NCBI RefSeq assembly: GCF_022605725.1
Contig: NC_065547.1
Span: forward strand, 8,163,167 to 8,227,166
Reading direction: 5' to 3'
DNA: 64,000 nucleotides
Source: Anthonomus grandis grandis
Taxonomy: Eukaryota; Arthropoda; Insecta; Coleoptera; Curculionidae
A model generated the notes under the pieces. That model searched no databases. It had not been told where the DNA came from and saw only the letters and a program-made list of their open reading frames with translations. The translations under genes were made by a program, and so were the position numbers. Below, piece by piece: positions 55,346 to 64,000 of this stretch (positions are counted from its first letter, which is position 1; the number at the start of each line of letters is the position of its first letter).

Positions 55346-55689
55346 TTGATACTTGTTTTGGAGAGTGAGGAATGGAAAACGTTAAATTCCAAACCAAATT
55401 TTGTCTTTAAAAGTTTTTGATAAATAAACAATATTAAATCTGAATAATCCAATAATTTAATTAAATCAATTTAAAAATAAGTTATACTTTTAAAAGTAAG
55501 TTGACCTTAGGATTGTATTGATTCGCATATTTGTATCATCTCTTTTCTCATGTTTTTTCGTCCCTTTTTGCGACTGACCTTTTTATATTTATTTTTATGA
55601 CTTATTACCATTTGTATTTTAACGATGTTTGTCTAACTTTAAAATGCTCCTTCCTGTGCTAATTTAATGTATCTTTTTATAGTCTCTTA

Positions 55690-55790
55690 AGCCCTGATGA
55701 TGGCCTACAGCCGAAAGTGCTAGGCAGCAATTTTCAATTAATTATATACGCTGAATACAAGTAGTGTTTTTTATTTATCAAGCAAACACA
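55690..55790 (+). ncRNA. Hammerhead-like core / Penelope-type 3' end
   Basis: CTGATGA (55694-55700), a GGC/GCC stem around CTACA (55702-55712) and GAAA (55713-55716). This resembles the 3' ends of arthropod Penelope-like elements, which carry hammerhead motifs. Stems I and III are not convincing. No RT sequence is adjacent. Confidence 0.35.
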
Positions 55791-55799
55791 GTATACAAC

Positions 55800-56402
55800 C
55801 TATACACTCATTAATATTAAATCTCTGAAATCTGGTCTAGAAAATTCAAAATGTTTATGCCTAAGGAGAAAAAGAATCTCCAAATAGCCCATTTATGAAT
55901 TTAAATCATGAACCAAATGCACTGTTATGCACTATTTACCTGCACGATTTCCAATAAAAAACATTATTTTTATATATTCAAGTTTTCTCATCTCTTATCA
56001 TCCTTGTATAGAAATTGATATATTTATATTTATTAGTGAGTCACCAAAAAGATACCTATATGTACATTCTTCAAATTTTTTTATAATTAAAAATTAATAA
56101 AACTAGTTATTTTAAAATTAACAATAAATACTGCATTTATTTATCATGTAAAAATACAATAATTTAATGTATTAAGGTAGGTAAAATTGAGCAAAGAATT
56201 ATTTACTAAAAGAAAGTGCTACTTTCAGCCTATTATACAACCAAAATGCACATTTTCTTTGATAAAACAACAATAGTATATACTGTAGATACCGGAGAAA
56301 ATTAAGACATATTATTTCCTCCCTAATAGTATTTTTATTCAGGTCCCAAGAATACTGACTTATTAAGAAAATACTGTTCCATCTCTACTTTAGTTTTTTC
56401 AT
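55800..56402. other. Intergenic, no gene seen
   Basis: AT-rich spacer between the convergent forkhead (plus) and TMEM234 (minus) genes. Confidence 0.4.
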
Positions 56403-57507
56403 CTATTCCCCTTTACTGTAACAGCATAAAAATGTTCCAAAGAGAATTAAAGCGACACCCAGCAGAGTTTCTAAAATAAAAGATTTTCAGCAAATGTAAT
56501 AATTGATACACCAAGGGACAAAAGAGTTACAAAACAAATCGCAATTTATTATTATTAAAAGTAAATCCACAGGTGAAAGTGAAACATCCTATGCACTTTT
56601 TATGAGAACTTACTTGCCCATACTTACTTTTAGAGGGTAAAGTTTTCTCTAAATAGGCATCGGCTATGGCAGTAAAAATGAAGGTTAGAGTGTTGGTAAG
56701 GGGAGAGGCCAAAGTCAAACTGACATTTTGCAGTGTAAATATATATAAAATCGATCCAGTTTGGTTGAAAGCCATTGGAATCAGATACTGAAAATTTGAG
56801 GAAAACTTTTTATATTACCTGGATGTGTATGTGATCTTACCTGTAAATTGGTCGCCAGGTATTTGAGTTCTAATAAGAATTGTTTGATCACATTGGGCGC
56901 TTTTACTTTGGTGATGGATTGTGAGTTTTTTTTAATCATTGGGTTCGTGAAACCCCATAACATAGCCACACAAATCAGGCAACCTGAAAATAGAATAATT
57001 GTCCTTTAGTTTGGTTTTTTAAATTAAATATTGATTTAATTTACTGGACTGGGCATATTAATTGGTTTAACGCTTGCTTGTTTTATTACCTATATAAAAC
57101 CATGAAATATGTTCAGTAATAGGTTCTGTTAAGCTTCCCTGGGTTGTCTACTTTGTCGACCAGTTTATCTGTGATATTCCAGAAAAGTCCCAAAAGACTT
57201 TACCCAATATACCTAGGATTTTCTAAAGATCTTGAATATATATACCTGTAGTATGAGTATGCATTTGCATTATTGCAGTTCGAAAAGCATTTCTGGAAGG
57301 TTCCCTATATGACTTATATGACAATTTTCCACAGTGGGAGCTTTACACTAGCAGGAACTTTAAACTTTTAATGACCCTGTATAAGTAATTAAAGGTACAA
57401 ACCCTTATAAAGCGTTAATAAGGTTGAAAATAACAGGACAAACATGACAAAGAGCATTTATAGTCTCTTCGATCATCAAAAAAGCACTTACCAATTTCAA
57501 AAAGCAT
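56403..57507 (-). CDS. TMEM234: TMEM234 homologue
   Basis: A four-exon minus-strand gene of 128 codons: 57507-57492, 56983-56841, 56787-56628 and 56470-56403, all GT-AG and in phase. TMEM234 is a small conserved multi-pass membrane protein of the drug/metabolite-transporter-like fold; its molecular role is unclear. Visible are ICVAMLWGFTNPMIKKNS (first helix and 'WG.T.P..K' motif), a cytosolic-type loop ending LLELKYLATNLQ, then YLIPMAFNQTGSILYIFTLQ, SLTLASPLTNTLTFIFTAIA and LLGVALILFGTFLCCYSKGE. This gives about four membrane helices, matching the family's length (about 130-160). No framebreaks, so probably functional. Confidence 0.92.
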
Positions 57508-57659
57508 ATTTATCCCTTATTTATTGAGTGCTATATAAAAAAAGGCTAAAAATCTAAATATTTGAAAAAGGGAAGTGTTAACTTTCTAATATTAGGAACA
57601 TTTTATAAATATACATTATACAAATATAAATAAATAAGTAAATAAAAAAATACCATATT

Positions 57660-59060
57660 TTATGAACAGTTTTGATCATCATAAGCAAACAACTGTTCAC
57701 AACAGTTCATGTTTGATCTCATTACTTTAAGGTGTGTATACATTTTATCGATAATGAGCGTGCGGATTTTTATTCCGCCACTTAAATAGGTAAATGAAGT
57801 ACCGCCAGCACGTAAACGTAGACGACAGTAAACGTGACATACGACGCAAGCCATGTAAATTTGATTCTTGCGTCATGTTTTATATTAATGTGGAATTAAA
57901 TTTGTAAAAACCGTGACGTTTACTTTTTTATTATATATTATACTTTTTCATTTATATAAATTAGCAAAACTCGGAATATTAATTATTTGATACATACTCT
58001 CAGTCGATACCAATTAAAAATTAATTATTAAATTCCAATAAGGAAGTTGAACATTCAGTGAACAGTTCTTAATTTAGAATGGACAACTGTTCATAATAGT
58101 CGACATTGGCGTGTAAACTTGGAGTAAAGTAATTATTTAATGAACAGTATTTATTGATTACAATCAGCGCTTAAAGATGGTTCACAATCGCTTCAAATCT
58201 TAGGACAGGGACTTCGATTTTCATTCAAGATTCTACCACAGTTGGGTTTGTTTAGAATCCTAATAAAAAATCACATAAGAGATTAAATTCAACACAGCAG
58301 CATTTGGTGAACAGTTTTGTATCATTAAACAACTGTTCATGATAGTTGCTATGCACATCTGCATATTAAGGCGATTTTATTCACCATCGTTTTTAAGATA
58401 AATAGGAATATAGTGTTCTTTAAAGCATATTTTATGTATTTAGGAATTTATTTGAGAAATAAATTGCCAGTGGAGGAGAGCTGACGTAATAGCTTTTAAA
58501 CCAATCTTTCACAATCTACATTAGGGTTCCAGAGTCTCAATAGGGTTTTACAAAGAAGGGAATATTTAATTTCACTAAATATTCTCCAAATAAAAAAAAT
58601 ACACCACCTTAGAGAATTTGACCCTCCTCAAATTCTCTTTGAACACAACAGTTTGGATCACCAAGCCACTGTTCATAATAGTTGCTATTCGTATTTGCAC
58701 ATTATGGCATATTTACACTTAAAAACGCTTTTAAGATAAATCGGCGAATTGTGTTCTGGGACTTCTCTGAGAAAAAAAAAATTGTTATGTACGTATTCAT
58801 TTAAAAAATAATATTCTTGACATAAAACAACCATGGATACCTACGTAAACCATGGATACTACACCGACATAAAGGAATATACGAAAGCACTTAAAACTGA
58901 ACATTTAACGAACAGTTTTGCCTGTAGCAAGCAACTGTTCACATTCGTTTTTAACCTTAAGGTGGTTTTTCATTATTCCTGAATCACAAATGGCGGATTT
59001 TTATTCCGAAACAAAATCTTTAAAATAAATATACAAAAATATAATTAAAAAACATAAGAT
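57660..59060. repeat. Palindromic AACAGTT..AACTGTT modules, block 1
   Basis: About five to six copies (near 57664, 58058, 58305, 58640, 58910) of a module: GAACAGTTTTG, 8-12 variable bases, AACAACTGTTCA, TAATAGTTGC, then often CATTAAGGCGA. The two AACAGTT/AACTGTT arms can pair. This block is also part of a larger tandem duplication (57.7-59.35 versus 59.37-63.56 kb). Confidence 0.8.
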
Positions 59061-59079
59061 AAAAATAAATTGTATTTAT

Positions 59080-59340
59080 TCGCCGGTTGCTTTAACGGTT
59101 TCTTCATGGCTACCAGTTTTAGCTTCTCCTCGTTTAATTTCCGCATCACCTCCGGAGTCCACTGTGAACTGTTTCTCTAAAACTGCATTAGGCGCTAAAA
59201 ATTAGTCAAAATGTAGTTTTTGCATGCGTATTGTACAAAATTAGTACTTCATTTATATCAGAGTAACTAAAGGAAAAGTGGAGCCAGCCAAGATTTGGAG
59301 AGTACTCCAGTGCCTTATTAACCACTTTGTTTGTATTCAC
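59080..59340 (-). pseudogene. LRRC51 3'-end pseudogene (tandem duplicate)
   Basis: Minus-strand remnants match the intact LRRC51 at 63014-63815. KALEYSPNLGWLHFSFSY near 59300 corresponds to its LRR exon. EKQFT, then MRKLNEEKLKLVAMKKPLKQ with PANK near 59190-59080 correspond to its last exon. Most of exon 4 and the following intron are deleted, with the two pieces fused, and the frame is lost. The stop codon is mutated (TAAATAA changed to AAATACAA). It arose with the flanking duplication. Confidence 0.85.
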
Positions 59341-59823
59341 AATTCACATTCAGCCACTTCGACTGTTGAAACAGTTGTGCACAATGAAAAATGAACAGCC
59401 GCTCACAATAGTTGACATTTCTGACCAAAAGGCTTTACAACTTTTTTAAAAATAAAACAAAAGTTTAAAATAGCCATGATTTGTATATTTAAATGAATAT
59501 TTATTCATAATGATACATACTTTAAATTGATACCAATCAAAAGCCAATTAAAAACTAAATATAAAAAAAAGTTGAACATTCAGTGAACAGTATTTCTTAA
59601 TTTAAAATAGACAACTGCTTAAGCTACGGTTTGTTAGAACACTGCGCGACGCATAGCATAAACGATCAACAAAATCTACCTTGATCGACGCACGGTAGTT
59701 TTCATACAAGTGTTTTGTTAGTTCCTTTTTTTATCCTATTGTATGCTAGTGGGTGCAGATGGAGACAAACGTATTTTGTCACATTTTCATATATTTATAG
59801 TGTATAATATAAGAATAATCATT

Positions 59824-61717
59824 ATGTCTAAAAAATTTTTGCTGGCGATGCTTATTGATGAAGAAGAACATGAATTGGATCTTCTGAGTTTAATTAGTTG
59901 TCGTCGCCAAAACAAAACTGAAAATGCGAAACTGAATGTTTTCTAATAGATGTTTGGAAGGGGCTTATAAAGTAACAATAGAAAAAAGACTATTTGGAAA
60001 CGACTACAAATTTCGGGAATATTTTCGACTATCCACAGAATTATTTCAATTAGTGTTAGATTATATAAGAGCTGATATTACCAAACATCCTTACAACAGG
60101 CGTCAAAATCCATATTTTGAAACGAGAGACATAATTTCGGCTTTGATTTTTGCTTTATTGATTGGTGAAAATTTGGAAACTGTTGATGCCACACTATTAA
60201 AAAACATATTTATTGCATGGTCCATTGACTCGGTTGGTTGGGTTGCAGTCTTCTCGTTATCTAATAAATGGCGTAAAAGAGCAGTTCTTTCTTCTCGTCC
60301 CTTTCTAATTTCGCTTAGAACTATCATGTTTTTGTCTTTTAAATGTGTGCTTTTCTTTTTTTTTTGTGGAGTTTCAATATTGATTTCCTCAGTATCCTTA
60401 CATCGCTTTGAACTATTTGAGGTTGCGAAACATCTGATTCTTGTTGAATGCTATCTTGGGTATTACTTATTGTGCTGGAATAAAAAAAATTTAATTGTTT
60501 CCCACTATCAAAGCAGAGGAATTTTAAGGATTTTAAAGTTTTGAGTAAATACCTTCTTTCATCCAATGATGTAGAATCCAAAAAGCGGAGGTGTTTAAAT
60601 TTCTTCAGGAATAAGTTCTCAGTGTCATCTGTTCTTAGAGATCCTGTACTTGTGCCTTTGGTGTAGTCCTTTCTCTTTCTTTGGTAGTAATCTCTTATAG
60701 ACTTCCATCTATTTTTACATTCCACATCTAAAAACCAATCAAGAATAAGTTATCGGAAGAAGAATTTTAGTACACTAATGCGCAATATTTTTATTGCAGG
60801 TTCTTGGCAACTGGAGAGTCATACAGGTCACTATCCTTTCAATACAGAATTTACTATAGTTGGATTAGCATATGTGTAAAACAAGTTCTTCAAAGTATTG
60901 TTAAACGTATGCTTCATATCTACTACCTCAGCCTAGTAAAGAACAAATGGAGTCAAATACTACAGATTTTAATAGCTTATGGAACTACCCAAATTGTTGT
61001 CCATCGATTGATGGTAAACACATAAGAATTCGTTGTCCATCCAATGCAGGATCTCTCTATTTTAATTACAAAAACTTTCATTCAATGGTTCTGCTAGCAG
61101 TCGTCAATGCAAGGTATAGATTTGTGGCAATTGACGTAGGATCCTATGGCAGAGAGGGCGATGCGGGGATATCTATTTATAAAATCAAACATAAAAAAGC
61201 AGATTGCTACTAACTGTTTTAATTTACCTCCTTCAAGAGTTATTCCTGGTACTAATATGCAGCAACCTCATGTAATAATGGGGGACGAGGCATTCAGTTT
61301 AACAAGAAATATGATGAAACCATATTCACAAAATCAAGCAAAGCATGACAAGACAAAAGCCATTTATAACTAAAGACATTACAGAGCTAGAAAAACATCA
61401 GAAAATGCATTTGGTACAATGTGTCAGTACTTTAGAATATTCTACACACCCATAGCCGTGGCTCCAGAGGTAGCTGACAACATAATAGTTTCTGCTTGTA
61501 TATTGCACAACATGCTTCGAAAGGCAAAAATTTCTTGTCCAAACAAAAATGCCAATTAATTCCGGATTTTCCAAAAGAAAGTATGTTAAAGTTAACCGCC
61601 ACTTGCGACAAAAGAGCATCATATGAAGCATTTGAGGTTAGAGATAACTTTAAAATCTATTTTAATATTATTGAATCTGTACCATGGCAAGGCAATATGA
61701 TGTCTCGTGTCGAGTAA
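59824..61717 (+). pseudogene. Harbinger transposase (broken, two parts)
   Basis: The 5' part (59824-60108) reads EEEHELDLLSLISCRRQNKT then, after a frame change near 59946, FREYFRLSTELFQLVLDYIR and DITKHPYNRRQNP. The 3' part begins after an acceptor TTTTATTGCAG at 60799: FLATGESYRSLSFQYRI, NYPNCCPSIDGKHIRIRCPS (first Asp), RYRFVAIDVGSYGREGDAGI (second Asp), MGDEAFSLTRNMMKPYS, ENAFGTMCQYFRIFYTPIAV (Glu) and a C-terminal DNFKIYFNIIESVPWQGN. Roughly a dozen residues normally between the parts are missing. Two to three frameshifts. DDE transposase of the IS5-like fold that cuts at TWA. Confidence 0.88.
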
Positions 61718-61947
61718 TATTATTATTGTCAAAATATTATATGTGCAATACATGAAACGTGTTATTTTTTTATAATAATAAATATGCCCTTATCTTTCCT
61801 GTGAAGTTTTTCTCCAATTTCTTTCCATATATTAGTTTTCACAACATTATCCTTAAAACTTTTACTCTTCACAGTGTATAATGGAGGATGTTCTCGTACA
61901 ATATCAATCAACTTTTCATCTTCCTCTAAAGAAAATTTGGTTGCCAT
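60103..61947 (-). pseudogene. Harbinger MADF-BESS accessory protein (broken)
   Basis: Exon 1 (61947-61799) reads MATKFSLEEDEKLIDIVREH, then KDNVVKTNIWKEIGEKLHRK, the first half of a MADF (Myb/SANT-like) domain. Exon 2 (60727-60103) continues DVECKNRWKSIRDYYQRKRK and DYTKGTSTGS, with the BESS-type C-terminus MDHAINMFFNSVASTV before YGF and a stop. The codon across the junction (G + AT) fits, but the donor is ATAAGG where GTAAGG is expected, so it looks mutated. A second break lies in an A-rich run near 60340. In PIF/Harbinger elements the Myb-like partner helps bring the transposase to the nucleus and ends. Confidence 0.82.
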
Positions 61948-62199
61948 TTTTCAATGTGTTTTTTATCTGCCCACTTTCAGCTTGACTGAACGACTGCGTC
62001 AAAATCAAGCTCGGTTTGATTTCAGCGCACACAGTCGACGCTGTCTGTCGTGCGCCTACCTAAGCAGAACTTAACAAAACGCTCTTCTTTATTTACACAC
62101 GTTTGAATTCAACGGACGTGCGCAGCGTTCAGCAGAATGTGTGTTTGCGCGGCGTACTGTTCTAACAAACCGTAGCTTTACGAGAGTTCTGCGTTGGTG

Positions 62200-63000
62200 T
62201 GCAAATTTAGGAAAACGTATATTTAATGAACAGTTTTGCTTGGTTACAAACAAACAGTTGTTCGTAATGGTTCACATTCGCTTGAAAGGCAACTTCAACA
62301 AATCAGCATTTAGTGAACAGTTTTGCATCAGAAAACAACCGTTCATAATAGTTGCTATTCGCATTTGCACATTAAGGCGAGTTTACACCTAACAGCGTCT
62401 TTAAGATAAACCATCTTTCGATTTTATTCGGACACATCGAATTTCTTTTTGTGATAAACAGTTGTACACAATGGTAACACAAGTGAACCAGCTGTGAGCA
62501 CAGCATTTTTGAGAGTAAATTAGAAATTGTGGATTTAAATAGTTACTTATTCTAAAGTCTACCACAATTTGGTTTGTTTAAGATTTTAAAAGATCTCTTA
62601 TTCAAAATTCAATTTAACAAACATTTAGTGAACAGTTTTGTATCAGTAAGCAACTGTTCATAATAATACTTGCTATTAGCATCTGCACATTAAGGCGACT
62701 TTACACTTAACAGCGTTTTATAAGATAAATCGGAAATATTTCTTAATTTATTCAAAAAATTTTAAAAAAATAAAATTCCGGTACTTGAGCATTTATTTAA
62801 AAAATAAATTTCCTAAATAAAACAAACATTATATTCGCGTTAGAAACTAAACATCTCACAAACAATTTTGCTTATTCAAACAACTGCTCACATTTGTGTT
62901 CCAACCTTAGGGTGAGCTTTCATTATTCTTCAACAACAAACTATGGCAGATTTTTATTCCGCAATAAAACCTTGGAAATAAATATACAAAAGTATAATTA
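62200..63000. repeat. Palindromic AACAGTT..AACTGTT modules, block 2
   Basis: Continuation after the Harbinger insertion, with modules near 62229, 62318, 62462, 62630 and 62868. Matches block 1 in order. Confidence 0.8.
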
Positions 63001-63013
63001 AAAAACAGACATG

Positions 63014-63815
63014 TTATTTATTCGCCGGTTGCTCCGGCGGTTTCTTCTTTGCTGCTTCCACCTTCAACTTCTCCTCTTTTAGTTTTCTAACCACCTCCGG
63101 AGGCATCGCAAATTGTTTCTCCGTCTGCGTGATCGGCGTAAAGTCCAAATTCACAATCTGAATAAATGAATGAATTAATTAATTAAATCATTTTGTTGTT
63201 TTACAACAAAACACGCATAAATTTACATTTTATTCAGATACTTACTTGGGGCAGCACAGAAACCACATAATTCCTGTACCTCGGATGATTTGCGATGGGA
63301 TTTCCATGAAAAGTTACACTTCTAAGTTCCTTTAGAGGCCTTAATTTAAACACTTCATTTAAGTCATTAATGCAATTTCCATGAAAATATAGAATTTTTA
63401 AATTGGGAAACTGCAGCAGGCTCTAAAATTCAGTCAAAATTTAGTTTTTGCTTGAATATTGTACAAACTTAGTACTTCATGTATCTCAGTGATGTAATTG
63501 AAGGAAAAGTCGAGCCAGCCAAGCTCTTTAGGGTACTCCAGTGCCTCATTAACCAGTTCGTCGATATTTTTGGTACTTTTTAGTTTATTGTTGTTTAACC
63601 ATAAGGATTTCGTTAAAAAGCGCTTTTCTGGACCTCGTTCTGGTACACCTCCTATTCGGGTGTACCTTGCACCTTCTAATCCTATAGCTGAAATAATTAA
63701 TTTTAATAAGATTACAATGGCTTAAATTAATTAGACCTGATAAGAACTTTTGGCCATCCAAGCTGCGTATACCGCTAAAAGAGAAGTCCGCGGGTGATTC
63801 GGGATATATGCTCAT
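63014..63815 (-). CDS. LRRC51: LRRC51 homologue (leucine-rich repeat protein)
   Basis: 203 codons in four exons: 63815-63737, 63687-63476, 63422-63246 and 63157-63014, GT-AG, phases 1, 0, 0. It starts MSIYPESPADFSFSGIRSLD, matching the 'PLDYSF' opening of vertebrate LRRC51. Then KSLWLNNNKLKSTKNIDELV, LGWLDFSFNYIT, LKILYFHGNCINDLNEVFKL and LRSVTFHGNPIANHPRYRNY form the LRRs and cap, and INLDF-like VNLDFTPIT with a Lys-rich tail ends the protein. Length matches the family (about 190). In vertebrates LRRC51 is linked to ciliated and hair cells; the insect role is not known. AATAAATAA at the stop overlaps a poly-A signal. Confidence 0.92.
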
Positions 63816-63852
63816 TTTTCAAAAAAAAATGTCATAAAAACTGATGACAAAC

Positions 63853-63997
63853 CTTTGATGTGTGTCAACTTTTTAAATGAAAAATCAGCAGGTCGTCCCA
63901 GTTCTAGTTTTCTTCGAAGATTCAAAGGAATCTCCATAGATTGAGCAGAACTTTGCGGTTTCATCCAATAGATCGGTTGCATCCAATAAACTGGCAT
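63853..63997 (-). CDS. Possible alternative first exon of LRRC51
   Basis: An open minus-strand stretch, with ATG at 63937 (MEIPLNLRRKLELGRPADFS...) or upstream, ends at a donor-like G|GTTTGT (63853). It repeats the PADFSF motif of the LRRC51 first exon and ends in the same phase (1), so it could replace that exon when spliced to 63687. It could also be the 3' end of a truncated neighbouring paralogue running off the window. Confidence 0.45.
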
Positions 63998-64000
63998 GCA

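Larger units (their letters stand above)
59622..62177. mobile_element. PIF/Harbinger DNA transposon
   Basis: 2556 bp with inverted ends AGCTACGGTTTGTTAGAACA and a TTA target duplication on both sides (59619-59621 and 62178-62180), exactly the PIF/Harbinger signature. Excising it restores one unit of the palindromic repeat. It encodes a transposase (plus) and a MADF-BESS protein (minus), both with frame damage. Confidence 0.93.

Noticed and set aside
60339..60725. Stand-alone 128-codon minus-strand gene
   Set aside because: It is the second exon of the Harbinger MADF-BESS protein; its apparent ATG is internal to the MADF domain.

Overview
This is AT-rich, repeat-laden nuclear DNA of an insect, most likely a beetle. 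The evidence is spliced genes with short GT-AG introns, a CYP307 (Halloween-family) cytochrome P450, a FoxG/sloppy-paired type forkhead gene, and many transposons of insect type: IS630-Tc1-mariner copies with a DUF4817 N-terminus, pogo/Tigger, PIF/Harbinger with a MADF-BESS partner, and non-LTR retrotransposons whose ORF1 has a PHD finger. The order is inferred from general resemblance and is not proven.

Layout. 1-33 kb is almost all mobile DNA and decayed tandem repeats. A LINE reverse-transcriptase relic (4.2-9.0 kb) is split by a DNA transposon carrying a DUF4806 remnant, which is itself split by a near-complete pogo/Tigger element. Five mariner-type copies follow (9.2-10.2, 11.3-12.95, 16.6-18.0, 20.3-26.9 and 31.1-32.8 kb). 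The 20.3-26.9 kb copy holds a full-length non-LTR retrotransposon with both ORFs open. Between them lie degenerate minisatellite fields, LINE fragments and an intronless CRAL-TRIO pseudogene (29.3-30.1 kb). A small GC-rich ORF of unknown function sits at 32.9-33.2 kb.

33.6-48.9 kb is one gene: a five-exon CYP307 P450 with a visible TATA box and initiator. Its 8.7-kb first intron is filled with a minisatellite, a tandem duplication, mariner fragments and a foldback element. 49.0-54.5 kb holds an approximately 187-bp satellite and two ~480-bp and ~330-bp stretches that look like copies of the same upstream region, each with a GGATTA pair at 9-bp spacing; the second lies directly 5' of the intronless forkhead gene (54.6-55.2 kb).

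56.4-64 kb carries two spliced minus-strand housekeeping-type genes, a TMEM234 homologue and an LRRC51 homologue. The 3' part of LRRC51 and its downstream flank are tandemly duplicated; the distal copy is a pseudogene, and a PIF/Harbinger element sits inside one duplicate with a clean TTA target duplication. Intact host genes are therefore CYP307 (ecdysteroid synthesis), the forkhead factor, TMEM234 and LRRC51. They do not form a functional cluster. Exon coordinates come from reading frames and splice signals only, with no transcript evidence.
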